Positions 35,555-43,328 of a DNA stretch of 64,000 bases are shown here, piece by piece. Origin of the DNA: Planctomycetota bacterium (lineage in GTDB: Bacteria; Planctomycetota; Phycisphaerae; UBA1845); assembly GCA_030616775.1 (NCBI GenBank), contig JAUWWQ010000008.1, forward strand, positions 39,458 through 103,457, in the 5' to 3' direction. Numbering within the stretch: the first letter of the stretch is position 1; every line of letters begins with the position of its first letter. The notes below the pieces were generated by a model, which saw only the letters and a list, made by a program, of their open reading frames with translations, did no database searches and was not told where the DNA came from. The translations under genes and the position numbers were made by a program.

Positions 35555-37534
35555 CTAAGCCTCTGCGACGCCTCGGCGCCCGAAGTGGATCTTGCCGAAG
35601 ACAAGCAGAAGCAGCGTTATGACAACCAGTCCCCACGCGGACACGGTCGGAATCGGCGCCCACTCCACGCAGTCGGGTATGCCGCTGTTGTCATCGTCGA
35701 TCGTGTCGTCTTCTCCGGGGCATTGGTCGTGGCAGTCAGGCACCGTGTCGCCATCGCTGTCTACGTCGGGCTGACCGCAACCGCAGATACCTGCCGAGGT
35801 CTTGCCGGCGTCATCAGGGCAGCCATCGCAGCCGTTCGCTGTGCCATCCCCGTCGGTATCCACCGTATCGTCGAAGCCCGGACACGCGTCGTTTGAGTCA
35901 CAGACGCCGTCGCCGTCGCTATCGTCGGGGTTGTCGGTGGGGCACGGATCGTCGGAGTCGCATTGCCCGTCCTGGTCCGTGTCGTCCGGGTCGTCGAGGG
36001 GACAGGGATCACAGAAGTCAGGGACCGTGTCACCGTCGGTATCCACCCTGTCGTCGCCGCCAGGGCAGATGTCGCACTCGTCCAGAACGCTGTCCCCGTC
36101 CGTGTCAAGCCAATCCGCAGCGGCAAACACATACACGGCACCGGTGGAGGTGCCGTAATCGCTGTCGCCCCTGCCCCCGACAACCGCCCAACCGTGACTG
36201 ATGAACACCGGCTGCCTGGGCCTACCATCGGTGGCTGAAGCGGTCAGTCTGGCCTCCTCGAACCAGTAGTCGTCTGCAGGTTCGCTTGGGGTGCCGTTGT
36301 CGCTGTGCCTGAACACATAAGCTGCGCGGGGAACACCCCCACCGACCATAGCCCGGTCGCCGTCGATGGAGACCGAGCCGGCCCAATAGTTCCCCTCCAC
36401 CGCATCGGATACGGTTAACTGGGCTTCCTCGATCCAGGAATCGTCGCTGGGGTCACCCGGCGTGCCGCTATCATCGTGCCGGAACACGTACGCGGCCCCG
36501 CAGTTTTCGCACGCTTCGTTGTCCTGACGTGCTCCGATCAGGGCTCGATCCCCGCTGATCGAAACCGAGAAGCCAAAGTAGTCACGTGGAGCGGCGTCGG
36601 ACGCCGTCAGCTTGGCCTCCTCAATCCAGACATCGTCGCTCAGATCGGACGGCGTGCCGTTGTCGTCGTGCAAGATTACGTAGGCCCGTCCAGGGTCGTC
36701 GCCACCATCGTCGATATCGTATGCCCCGACCACAAGACGCCCGTCAGAGAAGCCAAGCGAATAACCGAATACGTCATGAAGCCCGGCGTCCGAGGCGGTT
36801 AGCTTGGCGTGCTCGATCCATACGTCGTCAGTCGTGTCCACGGGAGTAACGTTGTCGTTGCGCCTGAACATATACACCGCCCCGGCTTGGGATTCGCGTT
36901 CGTCGTCCCATGGGGAGCCCACAGCTATCCAGTTGCCCTCTATCATCCATACCTTCCCGCCGAAGTTGTGGTGCCCATGCGCGTCCGATGCGGTCAGCTT
37001 GGCGTGCTGGACCCAAGAGTCATCGCTTGGGTTCCCCGGTGTTCCAGCGTCATCGCGTCGGAATACGTAGGCTGCGCCGGAGGCTGGTCCGGCGTGGTCG
37101 TCATGGAGAGCCCCTATGGCGGCCCAGGTTTGGGCGTTGTCGCAACTGATGGAGACCGAGCTGCCCAAATGATGATCACGAACCGCGTCCAAGGCGGTGA
37201 GCTTGGCCTCCTCGACCCAGAAGTCATCATCCAGATTCCCGGATGTACCGTTATCGTCGTGGCGGAAGACGTAAGCGGCGCCCGAATCACAGCCCGGGTC
37301 ATCCGGGCATAGCCAGTCGTCCAAGGCTGCGCCGACGATTAGCCAGGTTCCCATCGCCCCGGAGTCGAGTGAAACCGACCCACCGAAACTCGAGAATTCC
37401 GCTGCATCGGAGGCGAGCAACCGGTGCGATTGTTCCAGGACGCACACCTCGCCCAGTGTCGGCGCAGCGGAATGGGCCGCCAAGACTCCAGCCGTTAAGA
37501 CAAAGACCGCTGATTTGTAGCATGAGTTCTTCAC
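35555..37534 (-). CDS. secreted FG-GAP/thrombospondin-3 repeat protein with IPTL-CTERM-like tail
   Basis: 659 residues. A signal peptide (YKSAVFVLTAGVLAAHSAAP) is followed by about seven FG-GAP-like repeats of 55-60 residues, each with the frame 'AKLTASDA...FG.SVSISGD.A..GA..D...GAAYVFR'. From about residue 475 to 625 there are Asp/Cys-rich thrombospondin type 3 calcium-binding repeats (DTDGDSVLDECDICPGGDD and similar). The C-terminus IPTVSAWGLVVITLLLLVFG then KIHFGRR is an IPTL-CTERM-like sorting signal for a surface protein. GTG 37534 has GAGGAGGG about ten bases upstream. It is a paralogue of the protein at 40592. Confidence 0.88.
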   Translation of the reverse strand: MKNSCYKSAVFVLTAGVLAAHSAAPTLGEVCVLEQSHRLLASDAAEFSSFGGSVSLDSGAMGTWLIVGAALDDWLCPDDPGCDSGAAYVFRHDDNGTSGNLDDDFWVEEAKLTALDAVRDHHLGSSVSISCDNAQTWAAIGALHDDHAGPASGAAYVFRRDDAGTPGNPSDDSWVQHAKLTASDAHGHHNFGGKVWMIEGNWIAVGSPWDDERESQAGAVYMFRRNDNVTPVDTTDDVWIEHAKLTASDAGLHDVFGYSLGFSDGRLVVGAYDIDDGGDDPGRAYVILHDDNGTPSDLSDDVWIEEAKLTASDAAPRDYFGFSVSISGDRALIGARQDNEACENCGAAYVFRHDDSGTPGDPSDDSWIEEAQLTVSDAVEGNYWAGSVSIDGDRAMVGGGVPRAAYVFRHSDNGTPSEPADDYWFEEARLTASATDGRPRQPVFISHGWAVVGGRGDSDYGTSTGAVYVFAAADWLDTDGDSVLDECDICPGGDDRVDTDGDTVPDFCDPCPLDDPDDTDQDGQCDSDDPCPTDNPDDSDGDGVCDSNDACPGFDDTVDTDGDGTANGCDGCPDDAGKTSAGICGCGQPDVDSDGDTVPDCHDQCPGEDDTIDDDNSGIPDCVEWAPIPTVSAWGLVVITLLLLVFGKIHFGRRGVAEA

Positions 37535-37773
37535 CGGACCTGCCCTCCTCTCGATTGAAATGGCCTGATGACACGCACGCCGACCGCGGACGGCTCACGT
37601 CGGAACAGGCGCCGGGTGAAGCACGCACGAACTGAAAGAGTGAGACAGACAGGCCTGCGTTGTGCCTATCTGCTGGCGTCAGTAGCGGCAGGCCACTCAC
37701 CCCCTCGCCCAGCCTACACGTCCGAACGGTGCAAGCCTGGCATCGCCACAATCCTTCCTACATCGTAAGCGCA

Positions 37774-37803
37774 ATGTTAGTCGATATCACCTCGATGTGT
37801 CAA
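37774..37803 (-). promoter_or_regulatory. promoter candidate for the FG-GAP surface protein gene
   Basis: On the minus strand TTGACA (37803-37798), an 18-bp spacer and TAACAT (37779-37774), about 240 bases before the GTG start. It is the best promoter-like pair in the 37535-37950 gap, which otherwise contains no gene that I can support. Confidence 0.4.
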
Positions 37804-37950
37804 GGACTATAGGACGCCAAACCTACGCGGTGTATCCCGTGCAAGCGCGTCGTTGGACAGATTGCTGGGCCTGCAGGCCAGGCAAAGCGGATTGCCTCGC
37901 TCCGTCGAGCCAACATGCGCGCCGCTCGTGACAACACCCGGTCCGGCGGG

Positions 37951-38586
37951 TCAGAGCCGCCGGATGACGCCGATTACAACCCCTTGGATCTCGACGTTGC
38001 GTACATAAATCGGTTCATATCGGTCGTTTGCGGGCTGAAGTCGGATCCGGTTCTTTTCTCTATAAAACTTTTTCAGTGTAGCTTCACCGTCAATCAACGC
38101 TACGACAGTATCACCGTTTCGCGGATTTGAACGCTGCTCATACACGACCCAGTCGCCGTCGCGGATCTGGTCGTCGATCATGCTGTCACCCGCCACGGTC
38201 AGAATGCCGACCGGGGAACGGCCCGCGAAGACTTCTTCCAGATCGATGGTGTCGGGCGTCTCAATCGCCTCAATAGGACGGCCCGCGGCGATGCGCCCGA
38301 GCATCGGGATCAATGTTGGCCGCTCATCCGGGAGCTGCGCCAGGGGTGTCAACTCCAAAGAGCGAGCCCTGTTGGAACGCCGCGTGAGCATGCCTTTTCT
38401 TATGAGCACTTCGACGTGCTCGAACACGGTGATTTTGCTGATCCCCAGTTCGTCGGCGATCTCCTGCAACGTCGGGGAATAGCCAAAGTTCCTCCGGGTG
38501 TCGCGAACGTGGGTTAGGATCTCCATCTGTCTCGGGGTCATACAGCGTGTTTCCTGGCGTTTCTTTCTCTTCTTTCGTTTGGGCAT
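37951..38586 (-). CDS. lexA: LexA repressor
   Basis: 211 residues. The N-terminal winged helix is RQMEILTHVRDTRRNFGYSP then LQEIADELGISKITVFEHVE. The self-cleavage bond is Ala101-Gly102 in GRIAAGRPIEA, the catalytic Ser135 is in VAGDSMIDDQI and Lys172 in GEATLKKFY, 37 residues apart as in E. coli LexA. RecA filaments on damaged DNA trigger cleavage and SOS induction. ATG 38586 has GGAG eight bases upstream; the frame is open to 38610. The N-terminus PKRKKRKKRQ is unusually basic. No SOS-type palindrome was recognised upstream. Confidence 0.95.
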   Translation of the reverse strand: MPKRKKRKKRQETRCMTPRQMEILTHVRDTRRNFGYSPTLQEIADELGISKITVFEHVEVLIRKGMLTRRSNRARSLELTPLAQLPDERPTLIPMLGRIAAGRPIEAIETPDTIDLEEVFAGRSPVGILTVAGDSMIDDQIRDGDWVVYEQRSNPRNGDTVVALIDGEATLKKFYREKNRIRLQPANDRYEPIYVRNVEIQGVVIGVIRRL

Positions 38587-39002
38587 GGTTCGTCTCCACG
38601 AAGCAATCAAGGCCCTTGGGCCCCATGGCCACCAATGGCAATTCCTCGCAAGTCGCGTGCGACGGTAGTCCCGACCAGCAACGTATCTTATTCCGGGCGA
38701 GAGCTACGATCCCCGCCAGCCGCGACCACCACAGGATCACACCACGCGGAGCGCCGGCTCCGCCCGTAGGTTGGGCTGGCAAGGGCACCGGTCGAAGCGA
38801 GGGAGCTTTGCCTCCGCTCACAGGGACCGGGCCCGGGAGCCACGCGGTCCTATAATCACCACCGGGGCCGAAAAGACACAACGGTAATTCGTCCTCGGCC
38901 CTTCGCCCCGGTCGACGAACTCCGTTGGCACTCTGCATCCGTTCTCGCGCAACCTTGTCGGAGACCATCCGTGGTCCTCTGTTCAGTGTCTGTTCGGCAT
39001 TC

Positions 39003-39031
39003 AACTTAACCTAACTAAACCCAAACGTCAA
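39003..39031 (-). promoter_or_regulatory. promoter candidate upstream of lexA
   Basis: On the minus strand TTGACG (39031-39026), a 17-bp spacer and TAAGTT (39008-39003), next to an A/T tract. It would give a leader of about 400 bases before lexA, which is long. Between 38587 and 39457 no gene is supported. Confidence 0.4.
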
Positions 39032-39119
39032 GGTTTTTTGCATTTTTTTTCGTCTGGCCCACAGCAAGGCACTTCAACGGCCGGTTCTGGTTCTAAGGGA
39101 CGCGCAGTCTAAGGGCGCT

Positions 39120-39155
39120 CTAGGTTTGGCGCACGGGCGCTAGGTTTGGCGCACG
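39120..39155. repeat. tandem direct repeat, 16 bp twice
   Basis: CTAGGTTTGGCGCACG occurs at 39120-39135 and 39140-39155, a 20-bp period. Downstream are two inverted repeats: CCCGT-C-TAG-ATC-CTA-GAA-ACGGG around 39183-39205 and TCAAACC-C-GGTTTGA at 39244-39258. The group lies about 700 bases from a transposition-ATPase fragment and could be an old transposon end; this is inference. Confidence 0.55.
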
Positions 39156-39457
39156 AGCTGTAACGCAAAAACCCCTGAACGACCCGTCTAGATCCTAGAA
39201 ACGGGCGCCAAGGGGCTCATTGTGACGTCGTTTTGAACCGGCTTCAAACCCGGTTTGAGAAGCGGTCGAAGACCGCGAATTTCACATTAAAATCCTCTTG
39301 ACTGCCGGCACAGGTCTGTTTAGCATAGCCGACGAACATTGCGTGGGCGTGTCGGAACAAATGAAGAATAGGTCTTTCAGTCGGCCTAGATAACCCCCGA
39401 TTTTTACAAATGTAGTCCCCCTTTGCCGATTCAGGCACAGGAAGCGTCTCTTGCAGA

Positions 39458-39670
39458 GTGAACCTCCTGATGTCCCTCCTACGGCAGGGGGGCCAGAGGA
39501 GGTTTGTATTGCTACGGATGGTATCCTTGGCAATCCTGATTATTGTTCTATCGTGCACAGCAGCCTTTGCCCTCGATATCTCACTGGAAGCAGCAAGCGT
39601 GGGAGTCTTGAGTGCAGTCTATGCTGCGAAGCATCTTGTCCCTCGGGACAATAGGAACGAACGTCAGTAG
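39458..39670 (+). CDS. small hypothetical membrane or secreted protein
   Basis: Up to 70 residues from GTG 39458. An internal AGGAGG site (39495-39500) precedes an in-frame TTG and ATG 39518, so the product may be only 50-53 residues. The part after that ATG reads MVSLAILIIVLSCTAAFALD, a good signal peptide or membrane helix, then EAASVGVLSAVYAAKHL. No family is recognised. It lies within a region rich in gene remnants, so it could be non-functional. Confidence 0.35.
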   Translation: MNLLMSLLRQGGQRRFVLLRMVSLAILIIVLSCTAAFALDISLEAASVGVLSAVYAAKHLVPRDNRNERQ

Positions 39671-39844
39671 TCGCCGAGTTGTTGTCGCAGTCAGACGGTA
39701 AGCCTTCGGTGCACTCACGCATGGCTTCACGAAGCCTAGTAACGTCCAAACGCCGGTTCCGGGCGCGTGCACTCGAACGCCGCCTTGCGACACTTGTACT
39801 CCAACGATGATCCAAGCCGCCCGAGGTTCCATTGCGGACATCCG

Positions 39845-40266
39845 CAACAGCCGCACCGGCACGCCTGCCGTGTCATGGTTGTCCCGCAACAGCTCGATAG
39901 CCGAGTCGGTGAACGCGTGGGCTTCATCCAGGATCAGCAGCCGGTTGCTGTCCCGGAGTATGTCGATCACGCGCTCGAGCTGAGTATGGTGAATGCCGAC
40001 ACCCTTGGACCTGGCATGCGTGCGAACATTAAGCCTCTCGGCCAGAGCTTGTGCCAGCCCTTTGGCATGATGATAATCCCGTATGATGCTGACGTAGATC
40101 GAGCCCACGTACTTCTCGTGGATCGCCAGGGCACAGCGGCTCTTGCCGATCCCCGTTGGGCCGATCACAAGTCCAATCGTCCGACCTTCCCGCGCAAGTC
40201 GGGCAACGGTAAGTATGTCCTTGGCGACCTTGGTACTGACGAACTTGTCGCACAGGGCGGCGGCAT
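39845..40266 (-). pseudogene. transposition ATPase (TniB/MuB-like) fragment
   Basis: The minus-strand frame contains an AAA ATPase of the transposition-helper type: KFVSTKVAKDILTVARLARE, Walker A VIGPTGIGKS, Walker B RLLILDEAH followed by FTDSAIELLRDNHDTAGVPV. After this the expected sensor-1 and C-terminal part is missing; the frame runs on for 90 unrelated residues. At the other end, near 40267, the sequence changes directly into a helicase fragment read on the plus strand. Both ends are therefore broken. It is a relic of a Tn5053/Mu-like or related element; no transposase partner is present. Confidence 0.6.
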
Positions 40267-40267
40267 G

Positions 40268-40507
40268 CGCCCGGGCGTGGAGAACCAGGTCACGGACCGT
40301 GTGTTTCGGATCGGACAGACCAAGAACATCCAGGTCCACAAGTTCTTATGCGTGGGAACGCTGGAAGAGCAGATCGACGAGATGATCGGGCGCAAGAAGG
40401 AGGTGGCCGAGAAGGTGGTCGGCACCGGCGAGGGCTGGCTGACCGAGCTATCAACCGCCGAGCTGAAGGAGCTCTTCGCCTTGCGGAAGGAGGTGGTGGC
40501 GACGTAG
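40268..40507 (+). pseudogene. SNF2-family helicase, C-terminal fragment only
   Basis: 79 residues match the very end of bacterial SNF2/RapA-type helicases: PGVENQVTDRVFRIGQTKN (motif VI region with the arginine fingers), VHKFLCVGTLEEQIDEMI and the tail VVGTGEGWLTELSTAELKEL. The rest of the gene (normally about 1000 residues) is absent; upstream sequence is the inverted ATPase fragment. This points to insertion or recombination within a helicase gene. Confidence 0.7.
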
Positions 40508-40591
40508 AATGTCGGGCGAGGGGTAGCGTTCGCACCCCAGGCCCGGTTAGGATTCTACACGCTGCCCGGAGAACGTGGAGGAGCCAGGATC

Positions 40592-41992
40592 ATGCGCTCT
40601 CATTGGTGCAATTGTGGCTGCGTTGTGGTGGGCCTTGCTTGGGTCAATCTGCTCGCCGCGAACATAGCATCTGCACAGTGTCAACTGGCAAAGCTTACCG
40701 CATCGGACGCCGCTCCTGGCGACACCTTCGGGTCATCTGTTTCGATCAGCGAGAATGTTATCTTGATTGGGGTGCCGTTAAGTGACGACGCATGTCCCAG
40801 CGATCCGGACTGCAATTCGGGATCGGCCTACGTGTACCACAGAACCGGTTCTGAGTGGACCCAAGAGAAGAAGCTAGTTGCGTCAGACGCAGCATGCGGT
40901 GACCTCTTCGGTAGGTCCGTGTCGGTTTCTGAGGACGTCGCCGTGGTAGGCGCCGTCCTGGACGACTGTGGCGAATCGGATTGCGGCTCTGCATATGTCT
41001 TCCGCTACGGCGACCGGGAATGGTCCCAGGAGGCAAAGCTCACCGCGTCCGATGCAGCGCCTTGGGATGCCTTTGGCTTGGCCCTTTCTGCGAACGGAAA
41101 CAAAGTTGCGATAGGCGCTCATAATGTCGGGAACACAGGTCGATGGTCACAAGACGGTCATGGTGCCGTCTACGCCTATGAGTTCGACGGTTTGAACTGG
41201 ACGGAGCAAGCCAAGCTTGTTGCGTCCGACCGTGGGCCGCGTGCTTGGTTTGGACGATCCGTCTCTCTTGATGACAATGTCGTCATCATCGGTGCATCTA
41301 ATGATGGGGATCTGGCTGCCGGCGCCGCGTATGTCTTCCGTTTTGATGGGGACACATGGGTGGAGGAAACCAAACTGACTGCTTCCGACCCTACCTGGTT
41401 CGATAATTTTGGCTGGTCCGTGTCCGTTAGTGGGGATCTGGTCATAGTTGGGGACGACAAAGACGATGACCGTGACCTCGACTATCAGTACTGCGATTCT
41501 GGTTCTGCGCACGTCTATCGCTTCGACGGTGGATCATGGAGCCTAGAGGCAAAACTCCTGGCCTCAGACGCAGCCTGTTCGGATCAGTTCGGTTATACGC
41601 TGTCTGTCGACAATGACACGGTTATCGTCGGGAAGATCACTGACGGACATCCGGGGGCGGCGTACGTGTATCGGTTCGACGGTATCAGTTGGGCCGAGCA
41701 CAACAAGTTAACCGTTTCTCCAGTCCCTACGTGGTTCGGCCGCGCGGTTTCCGTTGCCTCGGGCATCGCCGTGGTCAGCGCAATGTCGGACGATCACGCA
41801 GGATTCCACTCCGGGTCGGCCTTCGTGTTCTCTGCACGCGACTGCGTGTCGCTGCGTGAATTCGCTGAGTTTCAGAATTGCTTCGGTGGAGATGATGTCG
41901 TTATACCCGGCTGCGAGAGCTGGGATTCAAACTCGGACGGTGATGTCGATCTCAATGACTATAACTACTTCCTGGTAACCTTAGTCAGGTAG
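40592..41992 (+). CDS. secreted FG-GAP repeat protein with dockerin-like C-terminus
   Basis: 466 residues. A signal peptide (VVVGLAWVNLLAANIASA, cleavage before QCQLAKL) is followed by about seven FG-GAP-like repeats ('KLTASDAAPGDTFGSSVSIS' and variants, each ending GSAYVYR). The last 50 residues (CVSLREFAEFQNCFGG then DSNSDGDVDLNDYNYF) form a Ca-binding dockerin-type-like module common at the end of planctomycete secreted proteins. GGAGGAG lies just before the ATG. It is paralogous to the 35555-37534 product but carries a different C-terminal module and lacks thrombospondin repeats. Confidence 0.88.
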   Translation: MRSHWCNCGCVVVGLAWVNLLAANIASAQCQLAKLTASDAAPGDTFGSSVSISENVILIGVPLSDDACPSDPDCNSGSAYVYHRTGSEWTQEKKLVASDAACGDLFGRSVSVSEDVAVVGAVLDDCGESDCGSAYVFRYGDREWSQEAKLTASDAAPWDAFGLALSANGNKVAIGAHNVGNTGRWSQDGHGAVYAYEFDGLNWTEQAKLVASDRGPRAWFGRSVSLDDNVVIIGASNDGDLAAGAAYVFRFDGDTWVEETKLTASDPTWFDNFGWSVSVSGDLVIVGDDKDDDRDLDYQYCDSGSAHVYRFDGGSWSLEAKLLASDAACSDQFGYTLSVDNDTVIVGKITDGHPGAAYVYRFDGISWAEHNKLTVSPVPTWFGRAVSVASGIAVVSAMSDDHAGFHSGSAFVFSARDCVSLREFAEFQNCFGGDDVVIPGCESWDSNSDGDVDLNDYNYFLVTLVR

Positions 41993-42050
41993 ATTCGGTT
42001 TCACCCGCCGAATGATCTGAGCAGATGGCTTTCCTAACCCGGAGTCCCTT

Positions 42051-42206
42051 ATGTCCTGGCAACGCTATCGATACTATGACTTCTTCCCACGGTCCACGCC
42101 CAAGAAGGCCAAGGGCGGGATCAAGGCCGTCCAAGCGCGGCACGTTCGGTCAGAGTTGGTGGGCATAGCGCTGGATCGCGGTCCTGGAGAGCTTTCACTT
42201 AGGCGC
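42051..42206 (+). pseudogene. SWIM zinc-finger protein remnant, frameshifted
   Basis: The first frame reads MSWQRYRYYDFFPRSTPKK then AKGGIKA. At about 42128 two bases are missing and the homologous text continues in another frame as SKRGTFGQSWWA, an in-frame TAG (42166-42168), then RWIAVLESFHLGA. This is the conserved N-terminus of planctomycete SWIM zinc-finger proteins ('AKGGIKAQSKRG-FG-SWWAKRWI-VLESF'). The gene then stops at a junction near 42206 and the zinc finger itself is lost. Confidence 0.6.
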
Positions 42207-42216
42207 GCCTGGGTCG

Positions 42217-42591
42217 ATGCGTGTCCTGGAAACGCTCGGGTGTGCCGGGCTTACCTTCCGGGCGTTCTCCAACGCTGATCTGCGCAGGATGCTCGTGGAA
42301 CGCCTGGGGGCCTCTGCCGACCAGGTCACTCCAGGCCACATCGGCTGCCAACTGCGCAATCTCCGGGGCAAGGGACTGATCCGCAAAGTCAAGGGCCGCA
42401 ATCTCTACACGTTGACCAACTTGGGCTACCGCGTAGCGATCTATTTCACCAAGCTCCATCAAAGGCTGCTTACTCCCAGTCTCAACACCTTCGACACCGC
42501 CTTTGCGACACTGCTGCCTGCCTCCAGGCACCCGATCGACCGTGCCCTACAGAGCGTAAACACCAAACTCGACGCGTTGGCCCAGTTCTGA
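42217..42591 (+). CDS. winged-helix protein, probably C-terminal fragment of a larger gene
   Basis: 124 residues: MRVLETLGCAGLTFRAFSNA, then LRRMLVERLGAS, IGCQLRNLRGKGLIRKVKGR and LYTLTNLGYRVAIYFTKLHQR. This is a small winged-helix module that I know as the C-terminal domain of longer, poorly characterised proteins associated with repeated or mobile genes. It starts directly after the SWIM remnant, so it may be a recombination product. Whether it is expressed is unclear. Confidence 0.5.
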   Translation: MRVLETLGCAGLTFRAFSNADLRRMLVERLGASADQVTPGHIGCQLRNLRGKGLIRKVKGRNLYTLTNLGYRVAIYFTKLHQRLLTPSLNTFDTAFATLLPASRHPIDRALQSVNTKLDALAQF

Positions 42592-42757
42592 CGACTAAAA
42601 ATCGCCGCTTGAAAATCAAGAACAGAATTCAACATCCTGCACGGTTCAATATACTTAGTCCTCCCTGTAGAATCTTCTGGTGACCGGGATTTTCCTGATG
42701 CATTGTCGTTCCGGGGAGTATGTTTTTTGCACGTAAATCGCAGGAAGACGCGAGAAA

Positions 42758-43325
42758 CCCTGCAAAAAAGGAACGGATTCCATGCACCCCAGACGCCGGG
42801 AACGAGACGCGTTTGAGCTCTTTCAGGCTCATTTCGATCAGTTGCTGAACCCCAAACACGAGCTGGTCCAACTGGCCGGCAAGATCGACTGGGATCGCTT
42901 CGAGGCGGCCTTCGCAGGGTGCTACGCCTCGGACATGGGCGCCCCGGGCAAGGCGTCGCGGCTGACCGACGCGTATGTCGACAAGGGGTATCGCTGTCAC
43001 GGTTATGCCGGATCGACGACTGTGCACGTGGCCGGACAGCGAAACGCCCGCGCCTCATGATCCGAGCGCCGACGCCGGCGAAGACGCAGCGCGATCTAGC
43101 CGAAGATCGGGCATCAAAAGAGCGATCACCGGATGGATCGGTGCTTCCCGGCGGGACTGACCAGCGATGCCGTCAACGCCGTGCTGGCAGCCGCCGGGTC
43201 CAACCTTCGCAAGCTGCTGCGGCGGCTTGCCGCCGCCCCGACCCGCTGGCTCGAGCGCATCACGCACACCCACAGACCCGCGAACGCCCTATAGCTCACA
43301 CAGAACACACGCCCTTTTTCAGGGA
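42758..43325 (+). mobile_element. IS5-like insertion sequence remnant
   Basis: Imperfect terminal inverted repeats (CCCTGCAAAAAAGG at 42758-42771 and CCCTTTTTCAGGGA at 43312-43325, i.e. TCCCTGAAAAAGGG in reverse) enclose a decayed IS5-type transposase. The element is about 570 bp, less than half of the usual size, because the central part is deleted. It ends four bases before the stop codon of the M3 peptidase gene. Confidence 0.6.
42782..43294 (+). pseudogene. IS5 family transposase, internally deleted and frameshifted
   Basis: The N-terminus (FELFQAHFDQLLNPKHELVQ, LAGKIDWDRFEAAF, GAPGKASRL) is that of IS5-type DDE transposases. It jumps directly to the C-terminal half (AYVDKGYRCHGYAGSTTVHV, AGQRNARAS) and then continues, after frame changes, as GHQKSDHRMDRCFPAGLTSD, AVNAVLAAAGSNLRKLLRRL, to TAG at 43294. 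The first catalytic Asp region and most of the core are lost, so it is inactive. Confidence 0.75.
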
Positions 43326-43328
43326 CGA

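Noticed and set aside
38324..39004. 226-residue minus-strand frame covering the lexA upstream region and half of lexA
   Set aside because: Its second half is lexA in the wrong frame and its first half shows no domain-like pattern; it starts at a TTG without a ribosome site.
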